This document shows positions 1-5,592 of a DNA stretch of 6,412 bases, piece by piece; positions within the stretch are counted from its first letter, which is position 1; the number at the start of each line of letters is the position of its first letter. Under the pieces are notes generated by a model. The model was not told where the DNA came from. It saw only the letters and a list, made by a program, of their open reading frames with translations, and did not search any database. The position numbers were made by a program, and so were the translations under genes. The DNA is from Myxococcales bacterium (lineage in GTDB: Bacteria; Myxococcota; Bradymonadia; REDH01): the NCBI GenBank assembly GCA_018970625.1, contig JAGWVZ010000213.1, forward strand, positions 1 to 6,412, given 5' to 3'.

Positions 1-465
1 CGGCTGCTGCTGCCTGCCTGGCTGGGAGTCGCCCCGGCATTGCAGCATGCCATGGACGAGTTGGGGCTGGCGACCGTTCGCCAGATGTACCGCAGCTGGC
101 CGTTCTTCCGCTCCACCATGGACCTGGTAGAGATGGTGCTCGCGAAGTCGGACCCTGAGATCGCGGCCACGTACGACCGACTTCTGGTTCCCGACGGGCT
201 GCAGCCCATGGGTAATGAGCTTCGCAGCGAGCTGCAGCTCGCACGTGAGTTGGTCCTCCATGTGACGGGACGCTCCATCCTTCTGGAAGATAATCCTGTA
301 TTGCGCCGCTCGATCGACGTTCGAAATCCGTATGTAGACCCTATCAATATGGTGCAGGCGTCACTCTTGCGACGAAGCCGGGAAGGCAGAGGCGGCGATG
401 GCACAGCCGACGCGCTCAAAGTCACCATCAATGGTATTGCCGCAGGCCTGCGCAATACCGGCTAG
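1..465 (+). CDS. ppc: Phosphoenolpyruvate carboxylase, C-terminal part (5' end outside window)
   Basis: Cytoplasmic enzyme that carboxylates phosphoenolpyruvate with bicarbonate to oxaloacetate, refilling the TCA cycle. The frame is open from base 1 and ends at TAG 463-465, giving 154 residues of a protein that is usually about 880-930 long. The fragment starts with the family signature RLLLPAWLG, continues with WPFF (fragment residues 33-36), EMVLAKSD (44-51), RNPYVDP (108-114) and QASLLRRSR, and ends in GIAAGLRNTG, the conserved PEPC C-terminus. By alignment from memory with the E. coli enzyme, K49, R108 and N152 match K773, R832 and N881, residues of the aspartate inhibition site. I infer that feedback by aspartate is retained. 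The gene converges on the - strand lipoprotein gene, whose stop lies 39 bases away. A TTG at 40 is only an internal Leu codon, not a start. Identification is secure. Confidence 0.96.
   Translation, partial: RLLLPAWLGVAPALQHAMDELGLATVRQMYRSWPFFRSTMDLVEMVLAKSDPEIAATYDRLLVPDGLQPMGNELRSELQLARELVLHVTGRSILLEDNPVLRRSIDVRNPYVDPINMVQASLLRRSREGRGGDGTADALKVTINGIAAGLRNTG
433..459. repeat. Near-perfect inverted repeat in the last codons of ppc
   Basis: Arms 433-440 (GGTATTGC) and 452-459 (GCAATACC) pair perfectly. The inner bases 442-444 and 449-451 extend the stem, leaving one bulged C (441) and a GGCC loop (445-448), about 11 base pairs in all. It encodes the end of the conserved GIAAGLRNT segment and stops just before the ppc stop codon. 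No T-run follows on either strand, so it does not look like a classic intrinsic terminator. It sits between convergent genes and could stabilise the ppc 3' end or slow polymerase from either side. It could also be a by-product of codon choice over a fixed protein sequence. Confidence 0.5.
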
Positions 466-504
466 CAGCAGCGACACCGGGTGGCCGTTCCTAGACCTTC
501 ATAA

Positions 505-1023
505 TCAGTAGTCGTCGAGGCCGTCATAGACGCCTTCGTAATTCAGGCACTCCCGATCGATGTCGGCCTGAAATCGATTGTGACACATATAGTCCTGATA
601 GACGTGGGTGTAGTACGCATCCGAAGTACACTCGGTAGACTCCGTCAGGCACTGATTACGCATAACCACGGCATTCACGCATTCAGCATCCGTCAGGTCA
701 TAGCCGCCATAGACCGCATACATGTTTTCAAGCTCCATGCGAAAACACGCATCCAGCGAACCATAATGGAGAGCAAAATGCTGTGCATCGCAGGTACTCC
801 GCACTTCACAGAGTCGCTGAAGTCGCCGGTGCTGTGCCGCGAGAATTTGACTCATCGCCTCGTCGGCAATCCCACCAACATCTTGCTCCCCTTCATGGAT
901 GACGGGGGGCACCAGCGGATCCGAAACGCGGACCCACGGCTGTGCAGCACCGCCGCATCCGGTCACGATGGCGACCGGTAGCACCGGGAGCACAGGAATT
1001 TTCAGAAAGCGCGACTCTGACAT
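505..1023 (-). CDS. Small cysteine-rich lipoprotein of unknown function
   Basis: I do not recognise the family. The 172-residue product starts MSESRFLKIPVLPVL and has a short hydrophobic signal peptide ending in the lipobox VTGC (Cys23), so it should be lipidated and exported. Glycines after the Cys argue against inner-membrane retention by the E. coli rule. After the lipidated Cys there are eight cysteines, at 72, 78, 93, 115, 125, 132, 147 and 159. The even number suggests four disulfides. The segments C72-x5-C78-x14-C93 and C125-x6-C132-x14-C147 look like two divergent copies of one unit, each with an S-T just before the second Cys. The C-terminal half is rich in Tyr and Asp. The ATG at 1021-1023 is preferred because GGAG lies 7 bases upstream. 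An in-frame ATG at 1045-1047 would add eight residues but lacks a Shine-Dalgarno sequence. The gene follows the GH1 gene by 29 bases, so it is probably co-transcribed and works in the envelope with it. General Cys-rich lipoproteins of this kind are common in myxobacteria; no specific role can be assigned. Confidence 0.82.
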   Translation of the reverse strand: MSESRFLKIPVLPVLPVAIVTGCGGAAQPWVRVSDPLVPPVIHEGEQDVGGIADEAMSQILAAQHRRLQRLCEVRSTCDAQHFALHYGSLDACFRMELENMYAVYGGYDLTDAECVNAVVMRNQCLTESTECTSDAYYTHVYQDYMCHNRFQADIDRECLNYEGVYDGLDDY

Positions 1024-1030
1024 CGTGGCA

Positions 1031-1034
1031 CTCC
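1031..1034 (-). promoter_or_regulatory. Ribosome binding site deciding the start of the Cys-rich lipoprotein
   Basis: On the - strand the sequence reads CCGGAG, then seven bases, then ATG (1023-1021). This spacing favours the second Met over the upstream in-frame ATG at 1047-1045, which is preceded only by AAGAATAGCCACA. The chosen start also puts a normal 22-residue signal peptide before the lipobox Cys. Confidence 0.6.
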
Positions 1035-1052
1035 GGAGAACAGACATTGTGG

Positions 1053-2741
1053 CTATTCTTCAGCCTCCACTTCGGGCGACATGGGCCCCGTGCCTCCATA
1101 CTGAGCCCGCATGGCCTCGGTAATGGTGCGACTACGTGAAATGTCGCCCAGCACCTGCACGCCTTCGGTGGGGGTCCGTTCGAACGTTTCACGATCCACC
1201 GTGAACAGTCCAAAACGGGGTTCATACCCTTCCGCCCACTCAAAGTTATCCATCAGGCTCCAGTGGTAGTAACCCCGTACGTCGGCACCTTCCGACATGG
1301 CGCGATGAGTCTGTTCCAGCAGCCGAACAATATTTTCGGAGCGACGTACACCATTTTCGGCTGCAATTCCCGCCTCTGTAATGACCATCGGCAGCGTTGG
1401 ATAACGAGCCGACATATCCATCAGGATGGTATAAAGACCCTCTTCCCAGAATTCATACCGCATCGTGGGTACCCACTTTGTTGGGTCCTCCGGCGGTAAA
1501 CACGAACCGAGGTCGAAATCGCCAAAACAAATCATGGCGTTTACACCCGGAATAATCGCCGGGTCACCGGTCACGCCATTACGAAAATAATATTGCACTC
1601 CGAGCCAGTCCAGCGTGCCGGCCCACTCCGGGTGCTGCTCATCGGGCACGCCGTCGAGATTGGTATCGAAGCTGCCATTCAGCAACGAGTCTGGAATCAG
1701 GTAGTGGTACACGTAATTCACGCGATCACGTGCAGCGATATCGTCCGGGTTGGTGCTGGGGGCATTCGCCCGCGCCGGTGCCCAGTCAATGACACTCAGA
1801 CTCAGTCCCACACTGGCAGCATTGCCATCGCCATCGGCATCGACGGTGTCGTTCTCCTTGATGGCGCGGTACATCGCGACGTGTGCGGCCGTGTAGTTGC
1901 GGAAGGTATTGATCAGGTCATCAAAACGCGTCAGCAGCAGATTCCGGCCCGGCGGGAATGTGGTCACGCCATAGCTGGCGATCAGGTAGTTGACGGGCTC
2001 ATTCAGCGTGCACCACTCATCGACCACATCGCCGTATTCACGCGCAATCAGCGCCGCGTGCTCGGCAAGCTCCTCGACGATCTGCGGGCCTCCCACCGGG
2101 TGCCACCAACCGCACAGATTGCCGTCGGCAGGGGTCGCATCGCGAGCGCACTCCTCGGCGCGGAAATCATCCACCCAGATCGGGTTCGAGAAGTGATGCA
2201 GCGTGATCATCGGCTGAATGCCGGCGCTGCTCAGGCCTTCCAGAAATTCGCGATAATGCGCGATGGCTTCTGCCGAAATCTGATCGCGTTCTGGCTCAAC
2301 ACGCGACCACGATACACTGAATCGATAGGCATCCAGGTTCATGGCCTGCATGAGTTGGATATCCTGTTGCGCCCGTGTGTACCCCTGCACCGCGTCGCCC
2401 ACGGGAACCGAGTTACCGCGCCCGCCCTGATCAACGGGCAACGTCCACCAGTACCAGTCATTCCAGATTTCGCCGTCTTCAATCTGGGCGGCGGCCGTGG
2501 CGGCACCAAATCGGAATGAATTCGCGCCCTCGGACAGGTCCAGAGGTCCCGGCTCGCCGAACACCAGATTCAGGTCTGGCGCCGCGCTTCCGTCGGCATC
2601 CGACACGTCGGCGGCCGCGTCCGGAGCAGCACCCGCTGCGTCGTTGACCTCTGCCGCGGGTTCGTCAGTTCCGCAGGCGACAAGCGAGATGGCCGTAACG
2701 AGGCCAAGCGTGACGGACGTCCAACGAACAGCAGGCGTCAT
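1053..2741 (-). CDS. GH1 family beta-glycosidase lipoprotein (beta-glucosidase-like)
   Basis: Retaining glycoside hydrolase of family 1, expected to remove terminal beta-linked glucose or a related sugar from oligosaccharides or glycosides. It has 562 residues. Residues 1-23 are a lipoprotein signal ending in LVAC (Cys23), followed by a low-complexity Ala/Asp linker to about residue 66 and the GH1 barrel to about 545. Motifs in order: FRFGAATAAAQIEDG near the N-terminus (Q86 binds sugar in the family), YRFSVSWSRVEP (139-150), TLHHFSNPIW (180-189), the acid/base TLNEP (E248), the nucleophile ITEAG (E456), and HWSLMDNFEWAEGY (493-506), where E501/W502 contact the sugar. The usual ITENG motif has Ala instead of Asn. 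TLHHFxxPxW is my recollection of the Sulfolobus LacS-like GH1 subgroup, but substrate cannot be read from this. Cys198/Cys210 and Cys405/Cys414 are close pairs that could be disulfides, fitting an exported enzyme. DADGDG (301-306) and DTNLDG (359-364) resemble calcium-binding loops. Most bacterial GH1 enzymes are cytoplasmic, so the lipid anchor is notable. The ATG at 2741 has only a weak GAG upstream. The downstream lipoprotein gene begins 29 bases after the stop. Confidence 0.93.
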   Translation of the reverse strand: MTPAVRWTSVTLGLVTAISLVACGTDEPAAEVNDAAGAAPDAAADVSDADGSAAPDLNLVFGEPGPLDLSEGANSFRFGAATAAAQIEDGEIWNDWYWWTLPVDQGGRGNSVPVGDAVQGYTRAQQDIQLMQAMNLDAYRFSVSWSRVEPERDQISAEAIAHYREFLEGLSSAGIQPMITLHHFSNPIWVDDFRAEECARDATPADGNLCGWWHPVGGPQIVEELAEHAALIAREYGDVVDEWCTLNEPVNYLIASYGVTTFPPGRNLLLTRFDDLINTFRNYTAAHVAMYRAIKENDTVDADGDGNAASVGLSLSVIDWAPARANAPSTNPDDIAARDRVNYVYHYLIPDSLLNGSFDTNLDGVPDEQHPEWAGTLDWLGVQYYFRNGVTGDPAIIPGVNAMICFGDFDLGSCLPPEDPTKWVPTMRYEFWEEGLYTILMDMSARYPTLPMVITEAGIAAENGVRRSENIVRLLEQTHRAMSEGADVRGYYHWSLMDNFEWAEGYEPRFGLFTVDRETFERTPTEGVQVLGDISRSRTITEAMRAQYGGTGPMSPEVEAEE

Positions 2742-2840
2742 GGATAACTCGGAGGCAAAGGAGTGATGCGAAGAGCGTCAGCACAGCAGCCTGCCTCTCT
2801 TGGCTCACATTTGCGGTCCGGGCAAGCCTTGCGACCCTGA

Positions 2841-4013
2841 TTACTTGGCCATCATCCGCTCAATAGCGGCCTGCAGGTGCCCGGAGAGCACCTGACGGTT
2901 CATGGCGCGAAGCTGTTCGATGGCGATGACCAGGTCTTCAGACTTGTCGAACTTGAACAGGCTCGACTTCTCGACCTTCACCGTGAGCTTGATGTTCACA
3001 CCCAGATACTCCACCGTAAAGTGGATATCGGTGATACCGAGCTCCTTGATGCGCGTGGGGCTGGGCTGGAACGAACCAATATACTTCTGGCCGAGCGGTT
3101 CGGCACGAAGGTCGGCAACCCGATAATCCAGGGTGCCGAGCGCGTCGCGAATCATCTCCACGTCGGTGTTGCGCATCATGATCGGCAGGCTGGTTTCTAC
3201 GTCGTAGGCCCAGGCAATATCGACATAACCGCGAATTTCCCACGATACGTCCGCGCTCGTCGCCGACGTCCCACCCGGCACGCGCAGCTGAAAAGGCAGC
3301 AGGACGATGTCATTCTTGACGCTGTTCCAGGGCCCCTGCCGAACAATCATGCGGTCCCAGATGTGCCCGCCAGACGGCCCACGACGATGCACCTCCACGA
3401 GTTGAACGGTGATCGAGTTCACAGTCTCGTTGTCGAGTGCGGTGAACTCCAGCACACCGTCCAGCACGTCGCCGTTGGTGTAGGCTTCCTGCCTGACGGC
3501 CAGTAGCAGAACGCCGTTGTTGTTCTTGCCCTGCCTGCGGTTCGGGAACACGCCCGCCTCGGGAGCGACCTGCGCGGCGATAGACGTCACGTCCACCGAA
3601 GGCGCGGCCACCGGAGCAGCCAGAGCGACCGCGACTGCCGCCTGCGCGCGAGCTGCATCAATCGACTGCTGAATCAGGGCGCCCATGTTCGCCTCGTAGC
3701 GAGTAGCGCCCTGCTGCGGCCCGTCAGACCACTGAATGTGAACCGGCACCGTACCCACAAAGAGAGACTGATTGGGGCTCACCACGACCGCCTTGTGGCC
3801 CAGCGCACGACCATCCAGCCACGTACCATTCGACGAGCCAAGGTCCTGCACAACCAGCTGCTCACCCTGAAGGCTCAACTGGGCGTGGCGACGGGATACC
3901 GACGGGTCATCAATGGTGAGATCGCAGTCCGGGTCGCGGCCCAGCTCGATTCGATTGTTGGTCGCACTGAGGTCCAGCTGCCAGCGGCCGGCTTTTACAC
4001 TGATTTTGGCCAT
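2841..4013 (-). CDS. FHA domain protein with probable arrestin-like (SpoOM-like) C-terminal domain
   Basis: Probably a cytoplasmic signalling or scaffold protein of 390 residues; no signal peptide or membrane segment is visible. Residues 1-95 form an FHA domain with the hallmark residues: G25-R26, S40-R41-R42-H43 and G59-S-S-N62-G-T64. These make up the phosphothreonine-binding surface, so binding of a Ser/Thr-kinase-phosphorylated partner is expected. Residues 105-160 are an Ala-rich, probably flexible linker. Residues 165-280 are a beta-rich region with features I associate with arrestin-fold/SpoOM proteins: a GDVLDGVLEF strand pair, NSITVQLVEV, the PFQLRVPGG turn, and SADVSWEIRGYVDIAWAYDVE. 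The C-terminal 300-390 region continues with strands and ends in a predicted amphipathic helix (EQLRAMNRQ...IERMMAK). The FHA call is firm; the arrestin-like call comes from pattern and is tentative. The ATG at 4013 is chosen because it begins right at the FHA fold and has GGAA five bases upstream. A GTG at 4023-4025 would add four residues. No kinase or phosphatase gene is next to it in the window. Confidence 0.88.
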   Translation of the reverse strand: MAKISVKAGRWQLDLSATNNRIELGRDPDCDLTIDDPSVSRRHAQLSLQGEQLVVQDLGSSNGTWLDGRALGHKAVVVSPNQSLFVGTVPVHIQWSDGPQQGATRYEANMGALIQQSIDAARAQAAVAVALAAPVAAPSVDVTSIAAQVAPEAGVFPNRRQGKNNNGVLLLAVRQEAYTNGDVLDGVLEFTALDNETVNSITVQLVEVHRRGPSGGHIWDRMIVRQGPWNSVKNDIVLLPFQLRVPGGTSATSADVSWEIRGYVDIAWAYDVETSLPIMMRNTDVEMIRDALGTLDYRVADLRAEPLGQKYIGSFQPSPTRIKELGITDIHFTVEYLGVNIKLTVKVEKSSLFKFDKSEDLVIAIEQLRAMNRQVLSGHLQAAIERMMAK

Positions 4014-4044
4014 GAATTTCCACACTTGGCGAAGGGGGACAGGT

Positions 4045-4075
4045 CCTGACCCCAGTCAGGTCGCAACGCCCTGAC
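4045..4075. repeat. Three alternating CCTGAC/GTCAGG half-sites in the FHA gene leader
   Basis: On the + strand CCTGAC (4045-4050), GTCAGG (4055-4060) and CCTGAC (4070-4075) lie within 31 bases. The middle copy can pair with either outer copy, so the leader RNA of the FHA gene could form one of two mutually exclusive 6-base-pair hairpins, with a 4-base or a 9-base loop. The site is in the 104-base gap between the decarboxylase stop and the FHA start, 32 bases before the FHA ATG. It could instead be a protein-binding operator. No T-run follows, so a plain terminator is unlikely. Confidence 0.45.
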
Positions 4076-4117
4076 GCTAATGCCAAAATCACCACGGTGC
4101 AAGCAGGGCAGGCTACG

Positions 4118-5530
4118 TCACGTGGCGAATGCGCGCTGTACCAGGTCGTGTAACCGTGCATTGAGCGCTGGCCAGTGCGCGGCGTGTTCAGGCTTCATCA
4201 GCACACTACGCAGCACCTGTACCTCGGATACATCTGCCTGCACCGCCATCGACGCCGGCAGTCGCTCTACCGGCCAGCGCATACGTGCCAGAAACATGGC
4301 GCCGTCGCCCCCCTGCATCCCCTGTTCAAACACGCGTGCAGAGAGAGCCGAAATCTCCGAGGCGCGCAACGCCCTGCCATCGGGATGCTGCGGAGCAAAT
4401 ACCAGAATATCCGTGTCAGGCTCGACCAGAGGGCAGAACCAACGCGATGATTTCAGGGCAGCATACCACTCCAACGCCGCACGCCGACCCAGCGAGAGCC
4501 GCTCGGTCAGGCTCCCCGGACCGCGAAGGCCCACGGCCTGTAGTGTCGCCCAGAGTCCGGCTGCGGCAGCGCCCGCCCGGGAGCACTCGAGCGAAATCTC
4601 GCCCAGATGAAGCTCGTTTCCGGTGAAGTAGGTGTATGGCGAGTCGTGGACGTACACTCGCCCGACCGCAGGGTCAGCAAACAAAACACACCCACATCCA
4701 TAAGGCTGTAACCCATGTTTGTGTGGGTCCACCACCAGACTATCGGCTAGCCCCGTGGCAAGAAAAGCCTGCGCATTACCCACCTGCGGCGGGTTTAATT
4801 CGGCGAGCAGGCGAAAGAAACCACCATAGGCGGCATCAACATGCAGCCGAACACCAGCCTGCCGGCAGATGGGCGCGACCCTGTGCAGCGATTCGACACG
4901 CCCGGTGCCGGTCGTGCCGAGCGTAACGACCACGGTTCCAATATCGTGCTGCGCCAGAAATTGTGGCAGCGCGGGCAGGTCAATTTCACCGTCATTGTCT
5001 GCGGGCAGCGTGAAGAAAGGGACGCCGAGCACGCCACTGACACGCTGATGAGTGTAGTGTGCCGATGCAGAGGCTGCGACGCCGCGAATCTGTCCGTCGG
5101 GCGACCGGGTGACCTCACGCGCAACCCAGAGCGCCTCCAGGTTGGCGATGGTGCCCGAGGCGGTCAGGTGTCCCAGCCACGGGCGAGCATCGGCAGAAAA
5201 CCCGAACAGACCTGCGAGCTCGGCGACCACCTCACGCTCCATGGCTGCCGTCGGTGGGCCGCCATCGAGCGCGTGATTGTTCGGATTCACGAGCATGGCC
5301 AGCGCAACAGCCGCCCACGCCACCGGGTCTGGCGGCTTTAGCATCTGCCCCGCATAGTCCGGGCTGCCAAACGGATAATTCCCGTGTAGTCTCAGCGCGA
5401 GCTCATGGAGTACGGCTTTGTCCTGCGCACTGGGCAAACGCGGCTGAGCCGGCGTAAACTGTCCTTCCCAGAGCGCCAGCGTCCCTATCGCCTGCGAGAG
5501 AACCTGCAACCAGTCGTGACGATGGGACAT
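4118..5530 (-). CDS. Group II PLP-dependent decarboxylase, substrate unknown
   Basis: Cytoplasmic enzyme of the pyridoxal-dependent decarboxylase family that includes glutamate, DOPA/aromatic amino acid and histidine decarboxylases. Its 470 residues match the usual family length. K271 in VDPHKHG is the expected Schiff-base lysine, D232 in HVDAAYGG contacts the PLP ring nitrogen, and H158 in SASAHYTH is the stacking histidine. TASGTIANLEAL (123-134) is the phosphate-binding segment, with I at the place where many relatives have E. The N-terminal part has YPFGSPDYAGQMLKPP (52-67) and NPNNHALDGG (82-91) instead of the better-known aromatic decarboxylase motifs. This suggests a separate clade. 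All catalytic residues are present, so the enzyme should be active, but the amino-acid substrate cannot be named. The usual Trp after the PLP lysine (HKW) is His here. The ATG at 5530 has a poor Shine-Dalgarno match, and the gene begins 62 bases after pckA. Co-transcription with pckA is possible but not shown. Confidence 0.93.
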   Translation of the reverse strand: MSHRHDWLQVLSQAIGTLALWEGQFTPAQPRLPSAQDKAVLHELALRLHGNYPFGSPDYAGQMLKPPDPVAWAAVALAMLVNPNNHALDGGPPTAAMEREVVAELAGLFGFSADARPWLGHLTASGTIANLEALWVAREVTRSPDGQIRGVAASASAHYTHQRVSGVLGVPFFTLPADNDGEIDLPALPQFLAQHDIGTVVVTLGTTGTGRVESLHRVAPICRQAGVRLHVDAAYGGFFRLLAELNPPQVGNAQAFLATGLADSLVVDPHKHGLQPYGCGCVLFADPAVGRVYVHDSPYTYFTGNELHLGEISLECSRAGAAAAGLWATLQAVGLRGPGSLTERLSLGRRAALEWYAALKSSRWFCPLVEPDTDILVFAPQHPDGRALRASEISALSARVFEQGMQGGDGAMFLARMRWPVERLPASMAVQADVSEVQVLRSVLMKPEHAAHWPALNARLHDLVQRAFAT

Positions 5531-5592
5531 GGGCGATTACCCGGGATATTCACAGTGGACGCCCCACATAACTTCGCATGGGTGCCCGGACC

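Noticed and set aside
1045..1047. Upstream ATG as the start of the Cys-rich lipoprotein
   Set aside because: It lacks a Shine-Dalgarno sequence and would lie only five bases from the GH1 stop. The ATG at 1023 has GGAG at good spacing.
1593..2519. Long + strand open frame (308 codons) opposite the GH1 gene
   Set aside because: The opposite strand carries all GH1 catalytic and structural motifs. The + strand product has no recognisable domain and is a typical antisense shadow in GC-rich DNA.
2766..2840. Possible 24-codon + strand small gene preceded by AAAGGAG
   Set aside because: The Shine-Dalgarno-like sequence is only two bases from the ATG, the product is low-complexity, and it merely fills the gap between two - strand genes.
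2877..3506. + strand open frame of 209 codons opposite the FHA gene
   Set aside because: It lies antisense to a gene with clear FHA motifs, and its product has no recognisable features.
4045..4060. Intrinsic terminator after the decarboxylase gene
   Set aside because: The 6-base-pair stem with a 4-base loop is short and no T-run follows on the - strand, so it is reported as a structured leader or operator instead.
5531..5592. Promoter for the decarboxylase in the gap after pckA
   Set aside because: A GAATAT resembles a -10 box, but no -35-like sequence sits at a suitable distance. The CCCGGG there is a short palindrome without further symmetry.
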